Position numbers and translations under genes: made by a program
The notes under the pieces: generated by a model
Databases searched by the model: none
What the model saw: only the letters and a program-made list of their open reading frames with translations
Told to the model about the DNA's origin: nothing
In this document: in pieces, positions 11,362 to 22,400 of the stretch
How the letters are laid out: each line of letters begins with the position of its first letter
How positions within the stretch are numbered: the stretch's first letter is position 1
DNA from: Hormiphora californensis
Taxonomy: Eukaryota > Ctenophora > Tentaculata > Cydippida > Pleurobrachiidae
DNA length: 64,000 nt
Direction of reading: 5' to 3'
NCBI GenBank assembly: GCA_020137815.1
Contig: CM035351.1
Coordinates: forward strand, 7,046,815 to 7,110,814

Positions 11362-11512
11362 CAGCAATCCGACACCGGGGTCTCAGATAATAAACGCACA
11401 CCACGATCGGTCACAGAGTGAACCTGCAAAGTGGTACAACACCGAAGTGTCGAGAGTACCCTCGTATCCATCATGGATGGAACCCGGTATTGTCGGATTG
11501 CTGTTTGAAGTA
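11362..11512. repeat. Small inverted-repeat (MITE-like) element
   Basis: CAGCAATCCGACACCGGG near 11365 is matched by the inverted CCCGGTATTGTCGGATTGCTG ending near 11504, giving imperfect terminal inverted repeats of about 25 bases around a 100-base core. The size and structure fit a miniature inverted-repeat transposon. Confidence 0.65.
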
Positions 11513-11694
11513 AAGTAAATATATCGTCACGCCTACACACTGTACAGATTTAGATCAATACAACTTGAGAATCGAATGGGGGTGTGGCGCCGCCATACAT
11601 AGTTTAACAAAGTTTTGTCTGGCACCCCCAGTAGCTACAGTTGCAGTCCCGTTCTCCCGCCTTTTCTCACTTTCAGCTCTGTTGCATTTGTTTA

Positions 11695-13160
11695 GTTTGG
11701 AAAGGGGGTGGACTATAGCCGCTGCATCTCGGAGCTGGAGGGTTCCGTACAGTTGTAACACTAGTTGGCAGAAACGAGATGCAGCGGCTATAGTCCACCC
11801 CCTTTCCATTTGACATGTACCGGTGACAGTGCACGCCAAGACGGTAGCCCACCGCTCTCGTTACCATGTGTTGGCCAGTTTAGGATCAGTTCGCCCGACC
11901 CACCCTTTATATATCAGTTGTTTAATCGCACTGTACGGGAGAGAACTGTGTTAAAGACCTGAATGGAGCCTACTGACTAACACATGAGAAGGTTGTATCG
12001 ACCCTGATTAGAATGCAAGGTTTGTTTCTATCAGGGATTCATGATATAAGATCACGATCAATCTGCTAATAGTGTGAAGCAATATGTGCCTAATCGAGAT
12101 GAATCTAGCCGAGATCCCTGCTGTATGGCTTGTAAACAGGGTATCGGAGCTGGAGGGTTCCGTACAGTTGTAACACTAGTTGGCAGAAACGAGATGCAGC
12201 GGCTATAGTCCACCCCCTTTCCATTTGACATGTACCGGTGACAGTGCACGCCAAGACGGTAGCCCACCGCTCTCGTTACCATGTGTTGGCCAGTTTAGGA
12301 TCAGTTCGCCCGACCCACCCTTTATATATCAGTTGTTTAATCGCACTGTACGGGAGAGAACTGTGTTAAAGACCTGAATGGAGCCTACTGACTAACACAT
12401 GAGAAGGTTGATTCGACTCTTGTTAGAATACAATGTTTGTTTCTATCAGAGATTCATGATATAAGATCACGATCAATCTGCTAATAGTGTGAAGCAATAT
12501 GTGCCTAATCGAGATGAATCTAGCCGAGATCCCTGCTGTATGGCTTGTAAACAGGGTATCGGAGCTGGAGGGTTCCGTACAGTTGTAACACTAGTTGGCA
12601 GAAACGAGATGCAGCGGCTATAGTCCACCCCCTTTCCATTTGACATGTACCGGTGACAGTGCACGCCAAGACGGTAGCCCACCGCTCTCGTTACCATGTG
12701 TTGGCCAGTTTAGGATCAGTTCGCCCGACCCACCCTTTATATATCAGTTGTTTAATCGCACTGTACGGGAGAGAACTGTGTTAAAGACCTGAATGGAGCC
12801 TACTGACTAACACATGAGAAGGTTGATTCGACTCTTGTTAGAATACAATGTTTGTTTCTATCAGAGATTCATGATATAAGATCACGATCAATCTGCTAAT
12901 AGTGTGAAGCAATATGTGCCTAATCGAGATGAATCTAGCCGAGATCCCTGCTGTATGGCTTGTAAACAGGGTATCGGAGCTGGAGGGTTCCGTACAGTTG
13001 TAACACTAGTTGGCAGAAACGAGATGCAGCGGCTATAGTCCACCCCCTTTCCATTTGACATGTACCGGTGACAGTGCACGCCAAGACGGTAGCCCACCGC
13101 TCTCGTTACCATGTGTTGGCCAGTTTAGGATCAGTTCGCCCGACCCACCCTTTATATATT
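11695..13160. repeat. 415-base satellite, four tandem copies, with a fold-back left end
   Basis: Units begin at 11731, 12146, 12561 and 12976, exactly 415 bases apart. The last is cut off near 13159. The second and third units look nearly identical. The first differs slightly around 11996-12030, and the unit interior is otherwise conserved. Immediately left of the array, 11700-11730 is an inverted copy of a segment found inside every unit (GGACTATAGCCGCTGCATCT and its complement). Small open frames of 65 and 74 residues recur in each unit, but only because the units are copies. Confidence 0.95.
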
Positions 13161-13329
13161 TGTTTAGTTTGTTCCTTGTTTTTACTTCTGATTTGTTAGC
13201 TAACCCGGTCAGCAAGACCGCAACCAAAGTGTATCTCTCTCTCCCTCCCTCTCATTACATCCTCCTTCTATCTCTCTTTGTGCAACTCTTCACTTGCTGC
13301 GACGTGTTTTTTGTCCGCTTTTCTGTTCC

Positions 13330-13870
13330 TCTCTCCGCTCTTTCTACAGAGTTGCAATCTGTCAACTGCCCTGTTTTGATATCTCCAAGCTCCCCTCTTT
13401 GTTACATAGTAACGTGTGTAATGTACATTCTTTCTGTACACCTCTCTCTCTCCCCTTTCTACAGAGTTGCACTCAGTCAACTGCCCTGTGTTGATCTCTC
13501 CAAACTCCCCTCTTTGTTACATAGTAATGTGTGTAATGTACATTCTTTCTGTACACCTCTCTCTCTCCCCTTTCTACAGAGTTGCACTCAGTCAACTGCC
13601 CTGTTTTGATATCTCCAAGCTCCCCTCTTTGTTACATAGTAACGTGTGTAATGTACATTCTTTCTGTACACCTCTCTCTCCCCTTTCTACAGAGTTGCAC
13701 TCAGTCAACTGCCCTGTTTTGATCTCTCCAAGCTCCCCTCTTTGTTACATAGTAACGTGTGTAATGTACATTCTTTCTGTACACCTCTCTCTCCCCTTTC
13801 TACAGAGTTGCACTCAGTCAACTGCCCTGTTTTGATCTCTCCAAACTCCCCTCTTTGTTACATAGTAAGT
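13330..13870 (+). repeat. 113-115-base tandem array, five copies of an exon-like unit
   Basis: Each unit carries TTTCTACAG followed by 59 bases and then ATA|GTAAC. The AG ends lie at 13349, 13464, 13579, 13692 and 13805. The final copy ends ATA|GTAAGT at 13865, a better donor than the GTAACG of the others. The 59-base block is open in two frames. Joined from the last copy to the exon at 14569, it reads through in phase into the downstream gene. See the finding on candidate duplicated exons. Confidence 0.85.
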
Positions 13871-14568
13871 GGTTTGTGTTTTTTCTTACACTTCCTTCCC
13901 TTCTTGAAAATTAGTTTGACATTTTGCTTCTCTTATAATTTATCTTGCTTTTTATAACCAGATAACCAGATAACATTGAATACGAAGCTTTCGTACTAGG
14001 TTGAGGGTAGTGTCAATAGATGCAAGTAATGAGATTTTTAGTGGCGATTTTATCCTTAAACCGGTGGTGCTCTAGTTTAGTTTTAATTATTTATCTCCTA
14101 TCTATGCTTCTCTCGACTATATCGAGGGAGGGAGAGAGATAGATAGAGACTCTGATCTCGCTAATCGATCCTGAGCTCCGCTCGCCTATATCTCTCATCT
14201 CTATTCTCTCTTTCTCTCTATTATTATATGATTTGTCAGCAACAATTGAAGGATTTTCTGGGACAGTTAGAGAGAAGCAAAGAGAGCTATAAAGAAAGGC
14301 AGAATGTAGTATATTGCTAAATTGCTACACCCTCAATACTGGTTACCCAGTACAATTTAAATCGTATAAATCTCACCGCGAGGCCACTGTTAAATATTCT
14401 AAAACGCGTTCTTTTTACCATCATCTACTGTGTTCAGTTTCTCTCTCATCTCAGTCATTGAATTATTAATTAGGTACTTTATAGTTTATTGCTTTTTATT
14501 TGATAATTAACACCCCTACTTTTTACCACACATACTACTGTTTTCTGACACCCATTCCCCCTTGCTAG
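13870..14568. other. Non-coding stretch before the 14.6 kb gene
   Basis: Mostly A/T-rich with a GA-rich block at 14130-14220. It may be an intron if the last unit of the preceding array is an exon. No other structure stands out. Confidence 0.4.
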
Positions 14569-14576
14569 ATGAAGAG

Positions 14577-14907
14577 ATGCCTCTAGTAAACGGATTAAAG
14601 AGTCTTAGCACGGAGAATGTGTCGCAATGTCGGATCGAGCACCAGGATTCACCACGACATAGGAACTCCATATCCCACCCAGCAGCTACGTCAGATAAAA
14701 TAGGTCAGTAGACCACCCTGTGACGTCAGTAGTGGCCACGGATTAACGTCATTTGATCTAAACCTGCTAGGCCATCTTTCATTATTCATATAATTTCAGT
14801 GGGTCATGCGTGTGTACGCATATGTTCACCATCATTCAATCGCTGCAATCACGTTTTTCTACCGCATTAGACACAGCTGGTGTCATATCCCCTGTTCCCT
14901 TTTAGTC

Positions 14908-14991
<84 letters not shown>

Positions 14992-16632
14992 TCTCACTCT
15001 TTGTAGACACAAGTCCTTTGTTCTATACTTCTAATATAATACTAGTTTGTTTTGCTATAGCTAAATGAGCTCCCTTCCTTCTTCAGACGTTCACCGACAG
15101 AATGATATCTGTAACCTGCCCCTGCCCATCTCCCTTTCTCTGGGGATCACGGCGCTATCAGATAGTAAATTGTATACCTACCACAGCAGCCAAGAGTTCC
15201 TCACTTTCCTAACCGAGAGTGCCAAGGATTTGGAGGAAACAGAACGTGCCAACACTATCAATGAAGCACTAGCCCAGTCTAGAGAGGTAAAATAATAAAT
15301 CATAGTTATAATTAGTGTCGATTCTCACGTTTGAGTTTATTTAGCTAACTTTAATTTTAATTGCACCAGGCAAGACCTTTGGGATCAAAGGGCGGGAACG
15401 TGAACGTGTTGAACTGTGTTGTTTATGTTTGTGTTCATGTGGTTTTGAGCATCTGAGCACCGGACTTTTTTACTGGAAATTGGAAATATGTTTTTTATGT
15501 TAAGGGTTTGTACGCAGAGGTGAACTGCTCTCAAGCCCTGTTATATTATTAGTGTAATTTTTGGATTCTGGTACCCTACGGGGTCTGAGTGTGTATACAA
15601 ATTCTGTTGTTTATCCATAACATTTTGTTAACACACCTTGTCTATTTCAGCTAAAGAGGTTGTTGGACGAAAACCAACAAATGTTAGCATTCGTTCGGAA
15701 CACACAGAACTTTAATCCCTCCAGTGAGATTGATAACACAGTGGTGGAAAATATTCGACTTTGCCTCAACAAGCACAAGTAATTTAACACATTCTCATAC
15801 CAACACCATTTTAGAACTTCCTTTGATTGTATTTAAAATATCATAAACCTTTTTGTTATCTATAAAATTTAATTAATTACTTATTAACTGTTTTTTCTCC
15901 CTCAGTAAGACTGTCCTAGCCCTGTGTGAGCGATCAAAGAGCTATAAAGATCAATTGCTGCTTGCAGAATCAGATTTGGACAATCACTGTTCCCAGGATA
16001 CTAAAACAGACCTGCTGGCGGTAAGTTGAAACTCGATACATACTTGCAGATTTAGGATGACATATTTAATAGAGCTACTATAGAGCTACTATATTTAGAA
16101 TGATATATTATATTGTCAGCTACTATAAATATGTGATATAATAATTCTGAGTTCCCTAAATATAATTCTCTCTCTAGATGAACAAGACACTAAGCTGGAT
16201 GTCCATGATAGTGCGGTATCACACCTGGGGAGGTAATACTGTCAGTCAAGAGAACACTTCATACCACAGCGACGAAGAACTCTACAATCACCATCGCAAA
16301 CTTAGTAAGTAGTTCAGGCAGCAGGATAGATTATATAATAATCATAGGGGTGTTGATAATCTCATAGCTCGGCCCCAGAGAAAATAGAGACTTAAAATCC
16401 CAAATAGGTCGTATATATAGGTTCGATATATTTCCATAGTTACAAGTCTAACATTTCCACCCTCTACCCAGATCGTCGGAATGGAATCAGAATAAGAACG
16501 AGGCCGCAGTGGAGCGAGTCTTCAGCGGGCAGCGATAAACAAAGTGCAGGGAGGCCTGATTCAAAGAAAGACACGAAGTCAATAGTTAAATCCTCCCTGA
16601 AAGTGGCTACATTCTCATTTGCCAGGACTTGA
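14577..16632 (+). CDS. Unrecognised 285-residue protein, six exons
   Basis: Exons 14577-14703, 15087-15286, 15651-15778, 15906-16020, 16178-16304 and 16472-16632 join in phase into 858 bases with a stop at 16630-16632. All junctions are GT-AG. I do not recognise the family. The first 45 residues are polar. A predicted helical stretch with heptad-like spacing runs through exons 2-4 (FLTESAKDLEETERANT, LKRLLDENQQMLAFVR, VLALCERSKSYKDQLLLAES). The C-terminus is Arg/Lys/Ser-rich and ends SFSFART-like. No signal peptide or membrane segment is visible. The ATG at 14577 is the first in the exon, but the frame stays open to the acceptor at 14569, so the true start may lie in an upstream exon, possibly in the 13.3-13.9 kb array. 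The gene model is well supported; a cytoplasmic or nuclear coiled-coil role is only inference. Confidence 0.7.
14911..14994. repeat. (CT)n microsatellite in intron 1 of the 14.6 kb gene
   Basis: About 80 bases of pure CT ending in CACACACTCTC. It lies about 90 bases upstream of the exon 2 acceptor at 15086. Confidence 0.95.
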
Positions 16633-17004
16633 GCTGCACTATTCAAATAAAGGACATTACTTAGATTCTATATCAGGAAGATCTTTCAGAGATATATCGT
16701 ACAGACTTTTCAGAGCATTATCATAGTAGGTGACGGAATGAAATTTCATCAGAAGGGGGATCTCAATTTATACGCTTTTATCAGGGTATTAATAGACAAC
16801 ACTACCAGCTTGTCAAGGGCCCCCTAGATGAAGATGCTCATTCCGCCACCATGTAGTTCAGATATAATATCAATATGAAGTAGGTTTAGACATCAGCCCC
16901 ATGACACTGTCACTCACAGGACAGTATGTTTCTATTGTTTGGATTTTTAGCATTTTACTCAGTTGGCCCGGGATTTATACTGACAGTGATTATTTCTCTG
17001 TTAG

Positions 17005-17277
17005 GGGCAGTACACACCAGTAAAATTTAAAAATTAATTTTTTACAGAATTAAAATTTTAACAACTACTGTTAAAATTCGCTCTCCCCTATTCTTATTAT
17101 AGTCACAATCTCACGCGTCATTTTATAAATTTTAACAACTGTTAAAATCTTGAGCTGGATGTTAAAATGTCGCATTGGATTGTGACTCTGAGAATAGGGG
17201 AGAGAGAGTGGCTATTGAAATTTTAATTCTATTAAAATTTTAATTTTTAAATTTTACTGGTGTGTACTGCCCCTTAT
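17005..17277. mobile_element. MITE, 273 bases, long terminal inverted repeats
   Basis: GGGGCAGTACACACCAGTAA at the left end is matched by its exact complement, TTACTGGTGTGTACTGCCCC, at the right. The inverted repeat continues inward through AAATTTAAAAATT, CTCTCCCCTATTCT and ACAATC segments, so almost the whole element folds into one hairpin. Flanking TTA/TTA suggests a short target duplication. It has no coding capacity. Confidence 0.85.
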
Positions 17278-17414
17278 AGGGCTTGTATTAATTAGTGAGA
17301 GTGAGTTCTTACACAGAGATGCGTTATTTATTGTATTGTCCATATGATGATGTGGTCCAATTATTATTTACCAACACCTTATATCCGTGTTTAAAAAATT
17401 TGTAACATTTCCGT

Positions 17415-17560
17415 AATACAGTCGGACCCCGGGAATCGGGATGCTCGCTGTCTGGCGCCGCAAGACAGCTGATGCTCGGGGGAAAGCAAAGGGGTTTCCC
17501 GGTATATCGGGGTGTAACATACTAGGATTAGGGTTGGTGACAACTGACAATGTCGCGCCA
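17415..17560. mobile_element. Pogo-type MITE fragment (CAGTCGGACCCCG end)
   Basis: It begins TACAGTCGGACCCCGGGAAT and runs through CTCGGGGGAAAGCAAAGGGG, the same internal words as the copies at 17880 and 23238. A matching right end is not intact here. A CTGTCTGGCGCCGC block sits inside it. Confidence 0.6.
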
Positions 17561-17606
17561 GGTGTCTATGTCACTGACATAGACACCCGGCACACAGGTG
17601 TCGGCT
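17550..17606. repeat. Short palindrome of the GACATAGACACC family
   Basis: GGTGTCTATGTCA is followed directly by TGACATAGACACC, a near-perfect hairpin with almost no loop. A second copy of the same palindrome, with a longer G-run spacer, is at 20970-21046. Confidence 0.8.
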
Positions 17607-17924
17607 CCGCCCCCTAAAAAGGGTCGTGTCTTTCAAGAGATCTTGCACGCGATCCACTGGACCGATTTACATCCCGCTTGTTTCATGAGACTGCGAATTG
17701 GTCCTAGTTTACTGGAAAATACCCGAGAAGTTGGTCTGTCAACAGGAAGTGGGTCAAAATTGACACTGAAATCAAGACAATTCTTGACTGTCTGGTGCCG
17801 CAGCTCAGGCCCCATCTGAGCGCCCCGAATCAAATCGGGGTCTGGCAAGTGGCAGTGGCGCCGCAAGACAGGATGCTCGGGGGAAAGCAAAGGGGTTTCC
17901 CGGTATATCCAGTACCACTACTGG

Positions 17925-18126
17925 TCCTTTGCCAGTACAGTCGGATCCCGATTTACCGGGAGGATAAACTTCCCCTACTCCTAGTATGTTACCCCCCGAT
18001 ATAGTATATAGTATATCGGGGGGTAACATACTAAATTATTAGGAGTAGGGGAAGTTCATCCTCCCGGTAAATCGGGATCCGACCCCGATCCGACTGTACT
18101 GGCAAATGACCGGTAGTGGTACTGGT
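17925..18126. mobile_element. Nested palindromic pogo-type MITE
   Basis: The left arm starts CCAGTACAGTCGGATCCCGA. The right arm ends CCGACTGTACTGG. The arms continue through TTTACCGGGAGGAT, AACTTCCCCTACTCCTA and GTATGTTACCCCCCGATATA to a TATA-rich centre near 18004, so the element is a nearly complete hairpin of about 200 bases. The CAGTCGGA end with flanking TA fits pogo/Tigger-derived MITEs. Confidence 0.85.
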
Positions 18127-18689
18127 AGGTGGATAGGCACCCCTTTCCTATCAGCGAGATGCCTGACCATGACAGGACCCTTTTATTTTATTCAAATTTT
18201 GAAGGTTTACAAAATTTCCCACGATCAATGCTAAATTTGTCTGACAAGACTTCCTTGAAGTTGGAAATGAAAGAATTGAAGCTATTTACTTGATAATAAT
18301 ATCTTAGCACTTTAGCAATTAGCACTCAACGATGGAGTTTCATGTCAAGAATGGGGGCGGGGCTGAGAGATTGACCTTGGGAAATTTTGAAAATAGAATA
18401 CCCGGGTTATTTTTGTCTGGCTCTACCATCCACCGACCTGATCTGAGTGAGTCGAAACGGGGCAGGCACCGTAGAACAGGGTGTTGTTTGGGCACGTCGC
18501 GCTATCCCCTGTACGTGACGCACCAAGGATGTTGTTTACCACTGGCAATTAAATGGCAAACATAGCTGCTACCGCTATTCATTCCTTCTTTTGCCCGGTA
18601 GAAGATTGGTTTTTTATTTCTGTAGATTTATTGACACAGAATGTCAACTAGGCCAGGGCACGTCACGCAATTCCCTGTACGCGGCCAAA

Positions 18690-18752
18690 ATGTCACTCGA
18701 CTGAGCAGGAGCTTTTAATTTAAAAGCTCAGTCGAGTGACATTTTATATTAA
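18690..18752. repeat. Perfect short hairpin
   Basis: AATGTCACTCGACTGAGC is repeated in inverted order as GCTCAGTCGAGTGACATT around a 20-base A/T-rich spacer that is itself symmetric. Confidence 0.85.
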
Positions 18753-18844
18753 ATTAATTAGATATGAGTCAATAAAGTTAGCATTGTAATGTTAACATTG
18801 GATTGGTTCCATAATTGGTACTGTCCGCCGAATGAACTAATCAG

Positions 18845-19140
18845 GGGAGTGCACTGTCTGGCGCTGTCAGAGTATTAACCGTGGTCAGGTCTAATATAGC
18901 GACGCCGACCCGATCTGTGAGTCAAAACAGGGTCTGGCGCCAGACAGCACTGTCTGGGGTATGGCGGCGTCAGACAGCTTAGTGTGACATGGATCATGCT
19001 CGCGGGAATAGGATGCTGGATGCCAATATGGATCATCCAAGATCTGTATGGCGGCGCCATACCCCATTTGATTCTCAAATTGGGCGACAGATGGGGCGCT
19101 CAGATGGGGTCACGGCGCTGCAGACAGTCCAAGATTGGAT
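18845..19140. repeat. Cluster of CTGTCTGGCGCC fragments
   Basis: At least four partial copies of the CTGTCTGGCGC / GCGCCAGACAG word lie in direct and inverted orientation, mixed with GATCTGTGAGTC, GATCATGCTCG and GGATCATCC half-palindromes. I read it as a pile-up of decayed short elements upstream of the ferroportin-like gene. Confidence 0.55.
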
Positions 19141-19476
19141 TGTCATGATCATACTTCCTGATAGATTCTGTCATTTCCCCCCCCCCCCCCCTTTGACCTT
19201 TTTTCGTACGATTCGGGGCGAGGAGTCGGGAGAAACTAGAGCGGTGTGGGCATAGTGGGATACACGATTGTACCATTGTACTGTTTATATCTAGATAGTG
19301 ATAACGCCCACGCCTGTGACTCCGTGAGAATGAAATAGATGTACATGTAATCAACAGCTCACGATGACAAAGTGTCGCAATGCTCGCTTTTAATTCAGTG
19401 TCTAATTATCTGTGCTGTAGTGGTGTCCCTCTTCACAATTTAATATTACATCACCAAGTGTGCAGTGACACGTGCA

Positions 19477-22400
19477 ATGGGTTGCTATGGCGATGTCAAG
19501 GAGGCCATAACGGTGGATTTCTTCAGAGTCCTGGGAATTCTGGCTGTCGAACATGTCCTATCGTTCAGGTGAGAAAACACCGGGGGAGCTCTATAATAAT
19601 TGGAACAGTAATTGTCTTCTCACTCTCAGTAAAACTTAATTGTATTATAGGATAGGCACTTTTACTAAAAGTGCCTATCCTAATACAATTATGCACCAGG
19701 TACCCTGAGCTTGTTGACAGTTAACTTGACTCCCCCTAGGCCCCCTATACTGGCCAAGTTGACTTAATACGACAGGGGGCCTATACTAGGCTACCGCTAT
19801 AGGCCCCTTGTCATATTGGGGTCATATTCAATCAACTTAGGGGAAGTCCATTGTCCAATATCAATATAAAACCGGCTATCAAATGTTTCAGTGGTATATT
19901 CAGTGGTTACCTAACGACCATGAACGTGTACTACCTACTAGAAGATCCAGCTGTCTACATCCAATACACCGCCATTCTATCCATGGTGATAAACATCCCA
20001 GTTTCATTTCTAGTAGAGAAAGTATTCACCGTCAAACCGAAACACCTCTACCCCATTCTCTACATCATTAAGGGTTTATTTGTCTTCGCCTACGGGTGTG
20101 TCATGTACCAGGGGCAGTGGAGTGGGGAGAAGAGGTTGGTTATCTGTTTCATTATCATTCTAACCATGAAACTCGTGACGTCATTCGATGGAGGGTACAT
20201 GGAGAAACATGTGGTACCGGAGCTGAGTAAGAAGTATAATGTGAAGTTGGGTGTCATGAATTCAACCACGACCTTCCTGGGGTTAACAGTGGATTCCCTT
20301 AAAATGATAGCTGTAGGTTAGTGGCAAAGCATTATCTTCACTTTATAAAGACTAATAGCAATCAATACATTGAATTCATTGCTCAGCTGTTAGATCGAGA
20401 AGCGATCAAAAAGTTCCACTTTTTGGGGTACCGGACAAAAACTCGAATGGACGATAACTCGAACTCGAACTCGAAAATTTCGGACTATAACTCACATTTT
20501 GAAAATCTCGAATCTAGGTGAGTTATAGTCCGGATCTGGTGACTTTTTGTCCGCCCCACTATTTAGGGTGAGTTAGAGTCCAAAAGGACATTAACTCACC
20601 TCTCATGGGAACTCGAGATTGCGGCCGATAGGCCGGAAGGCGGAAACGAGAGTTCACTGGTTTATATTCCCTTAGTAGTGTTAGGGTTATTGTTTGGGTT
20701 CGAGGTTAGGGCTGTATTAGGGTTGGGTTGGGTTTTACGGTAAAAACCAGGTGAGTTTCAATTTCGACATTTTGTCCTAGCTATCGACTTTTTGTCCTAG
20801 CAAAAAGTCAAAATGAAAGCGGACAGAAAGTCACCAAAAAATAAAAAGTCGACGCCAATTTTCGGACAATAACTCACTTTCGAGTTACAGTCCAGGTGAG
20901 TTACAGTCCTAAAGCCCACTTTTCGAATTTGGATTGTATTTCTGGAAAGATATGTCCTAATCAACTCTTTGGTGACATAGACACCTGGCGCGACCCTGGC
21001 CCGGGGGGGGGGGGTCGCGCCAGGTATCTATGTCACCAAATCAACTCTCTTTAGCTCTACCGGGCCGTAATCCGCTCTCAGTCTCGCATTAGTCCTTACC
21101 ACTTTACCTCTTTACTTCTTTAGTTTCAATAGTTTTAACTTCATACTTCCCTCTACAGGCCAAGTTTACTCGAGATTAACACTAGAAGATGCCTCCCTCT
21201 ACCTGTGCTCATTTTGCTTGGCCCTCGGAGTTGGACTTTCCATCTTCTTTTACTTTGCCTTTGCTGATATTGAGGCTGCCCCTATAAAAAAGAAACGGAA
21301 AGGAATACATGTGATTAAAAATATCAGGGAACAGTTCTCTACTTTAATGGTGAGATCAGAGCATCATGACACTGAGAGTTATAGTGGGTTTAGGATGCTG
21401 ATCGTGAGATTCTCACGAGCTGATCCCACTATTGAGTCACATTGTGTTGGGCACGTGTTGCGAGCCCGAAGGGCGATCCCCTCACACAAGGGGCTCCTAC
21501 GGGGCAGGCAAGACATTGTGTCCGCACGAACAATTCAAACCCACCACTGGAAATGCTGTGGATGTGAGCCGATCTTAGCTTATCAAAATGGGGGGTGGCA
21601 CCGAATAGATTGTGAAGGCATGCACATTTCCATTACATTATCACATTCGTCATTCACACTATAGCATTTCCATACTGATACAATTACAACTTCTGAACTC
21701 TTTTAACATTGTACTGAACTCTTTTAACATTGTAACAGGGGTGCGAGGTAAAGGAGATTGTTTTCTGCGGACTGGCCGCATCTATGACGATAAGTAATGG
21801 CTACATATCCTTATATTTGCTTAGTAAGTACTCATAAGAGTTTGTTGGGCATTATATAAGACGTTGCTCAACACGTTGGTGATCACGTTTCGAATAGCAT
21901 GAGTTTGGCAAAAGATTTAATAACCCCCTTCCCCTACTACAGGCAGCGGAATGAACGAAGTAACGGTAACATACACTCATGCACTATCAAAAGCAACCCT
22001 TGTATTCGCGGCAATCGGTAATCTACTAAAGTATAGGTACGCGTATATAATGTCACGTAGCTATCTAAATAGTCTAGTAATTATAGTAATTAGTTAATTA
22101 GGCCTAACAGTATCCCACACAGTGTTTTATAGGGGGTTCGAAATTAAGTCAAAAACTACTGCCGCTGTACCCTAAAGGAAGACTCAACCGACAATAGCCC
22201 TCACTTATGAAATTTCCCACGGTGCTACACCTCCTGATGAGAATAGAGACTTGAAATTTTCAGGTTAGGAAGAACTCGATATGATCTATATAGCCTGCAA
22301 ATTTCAAGTCTATATCCGGCTCTATCTCATAATGCTATGCAGTCTGTCCATTCGGCCCCTTAAGCGCCTTGGACCTTCTGTGTGAGAGCTGACAGACAAG

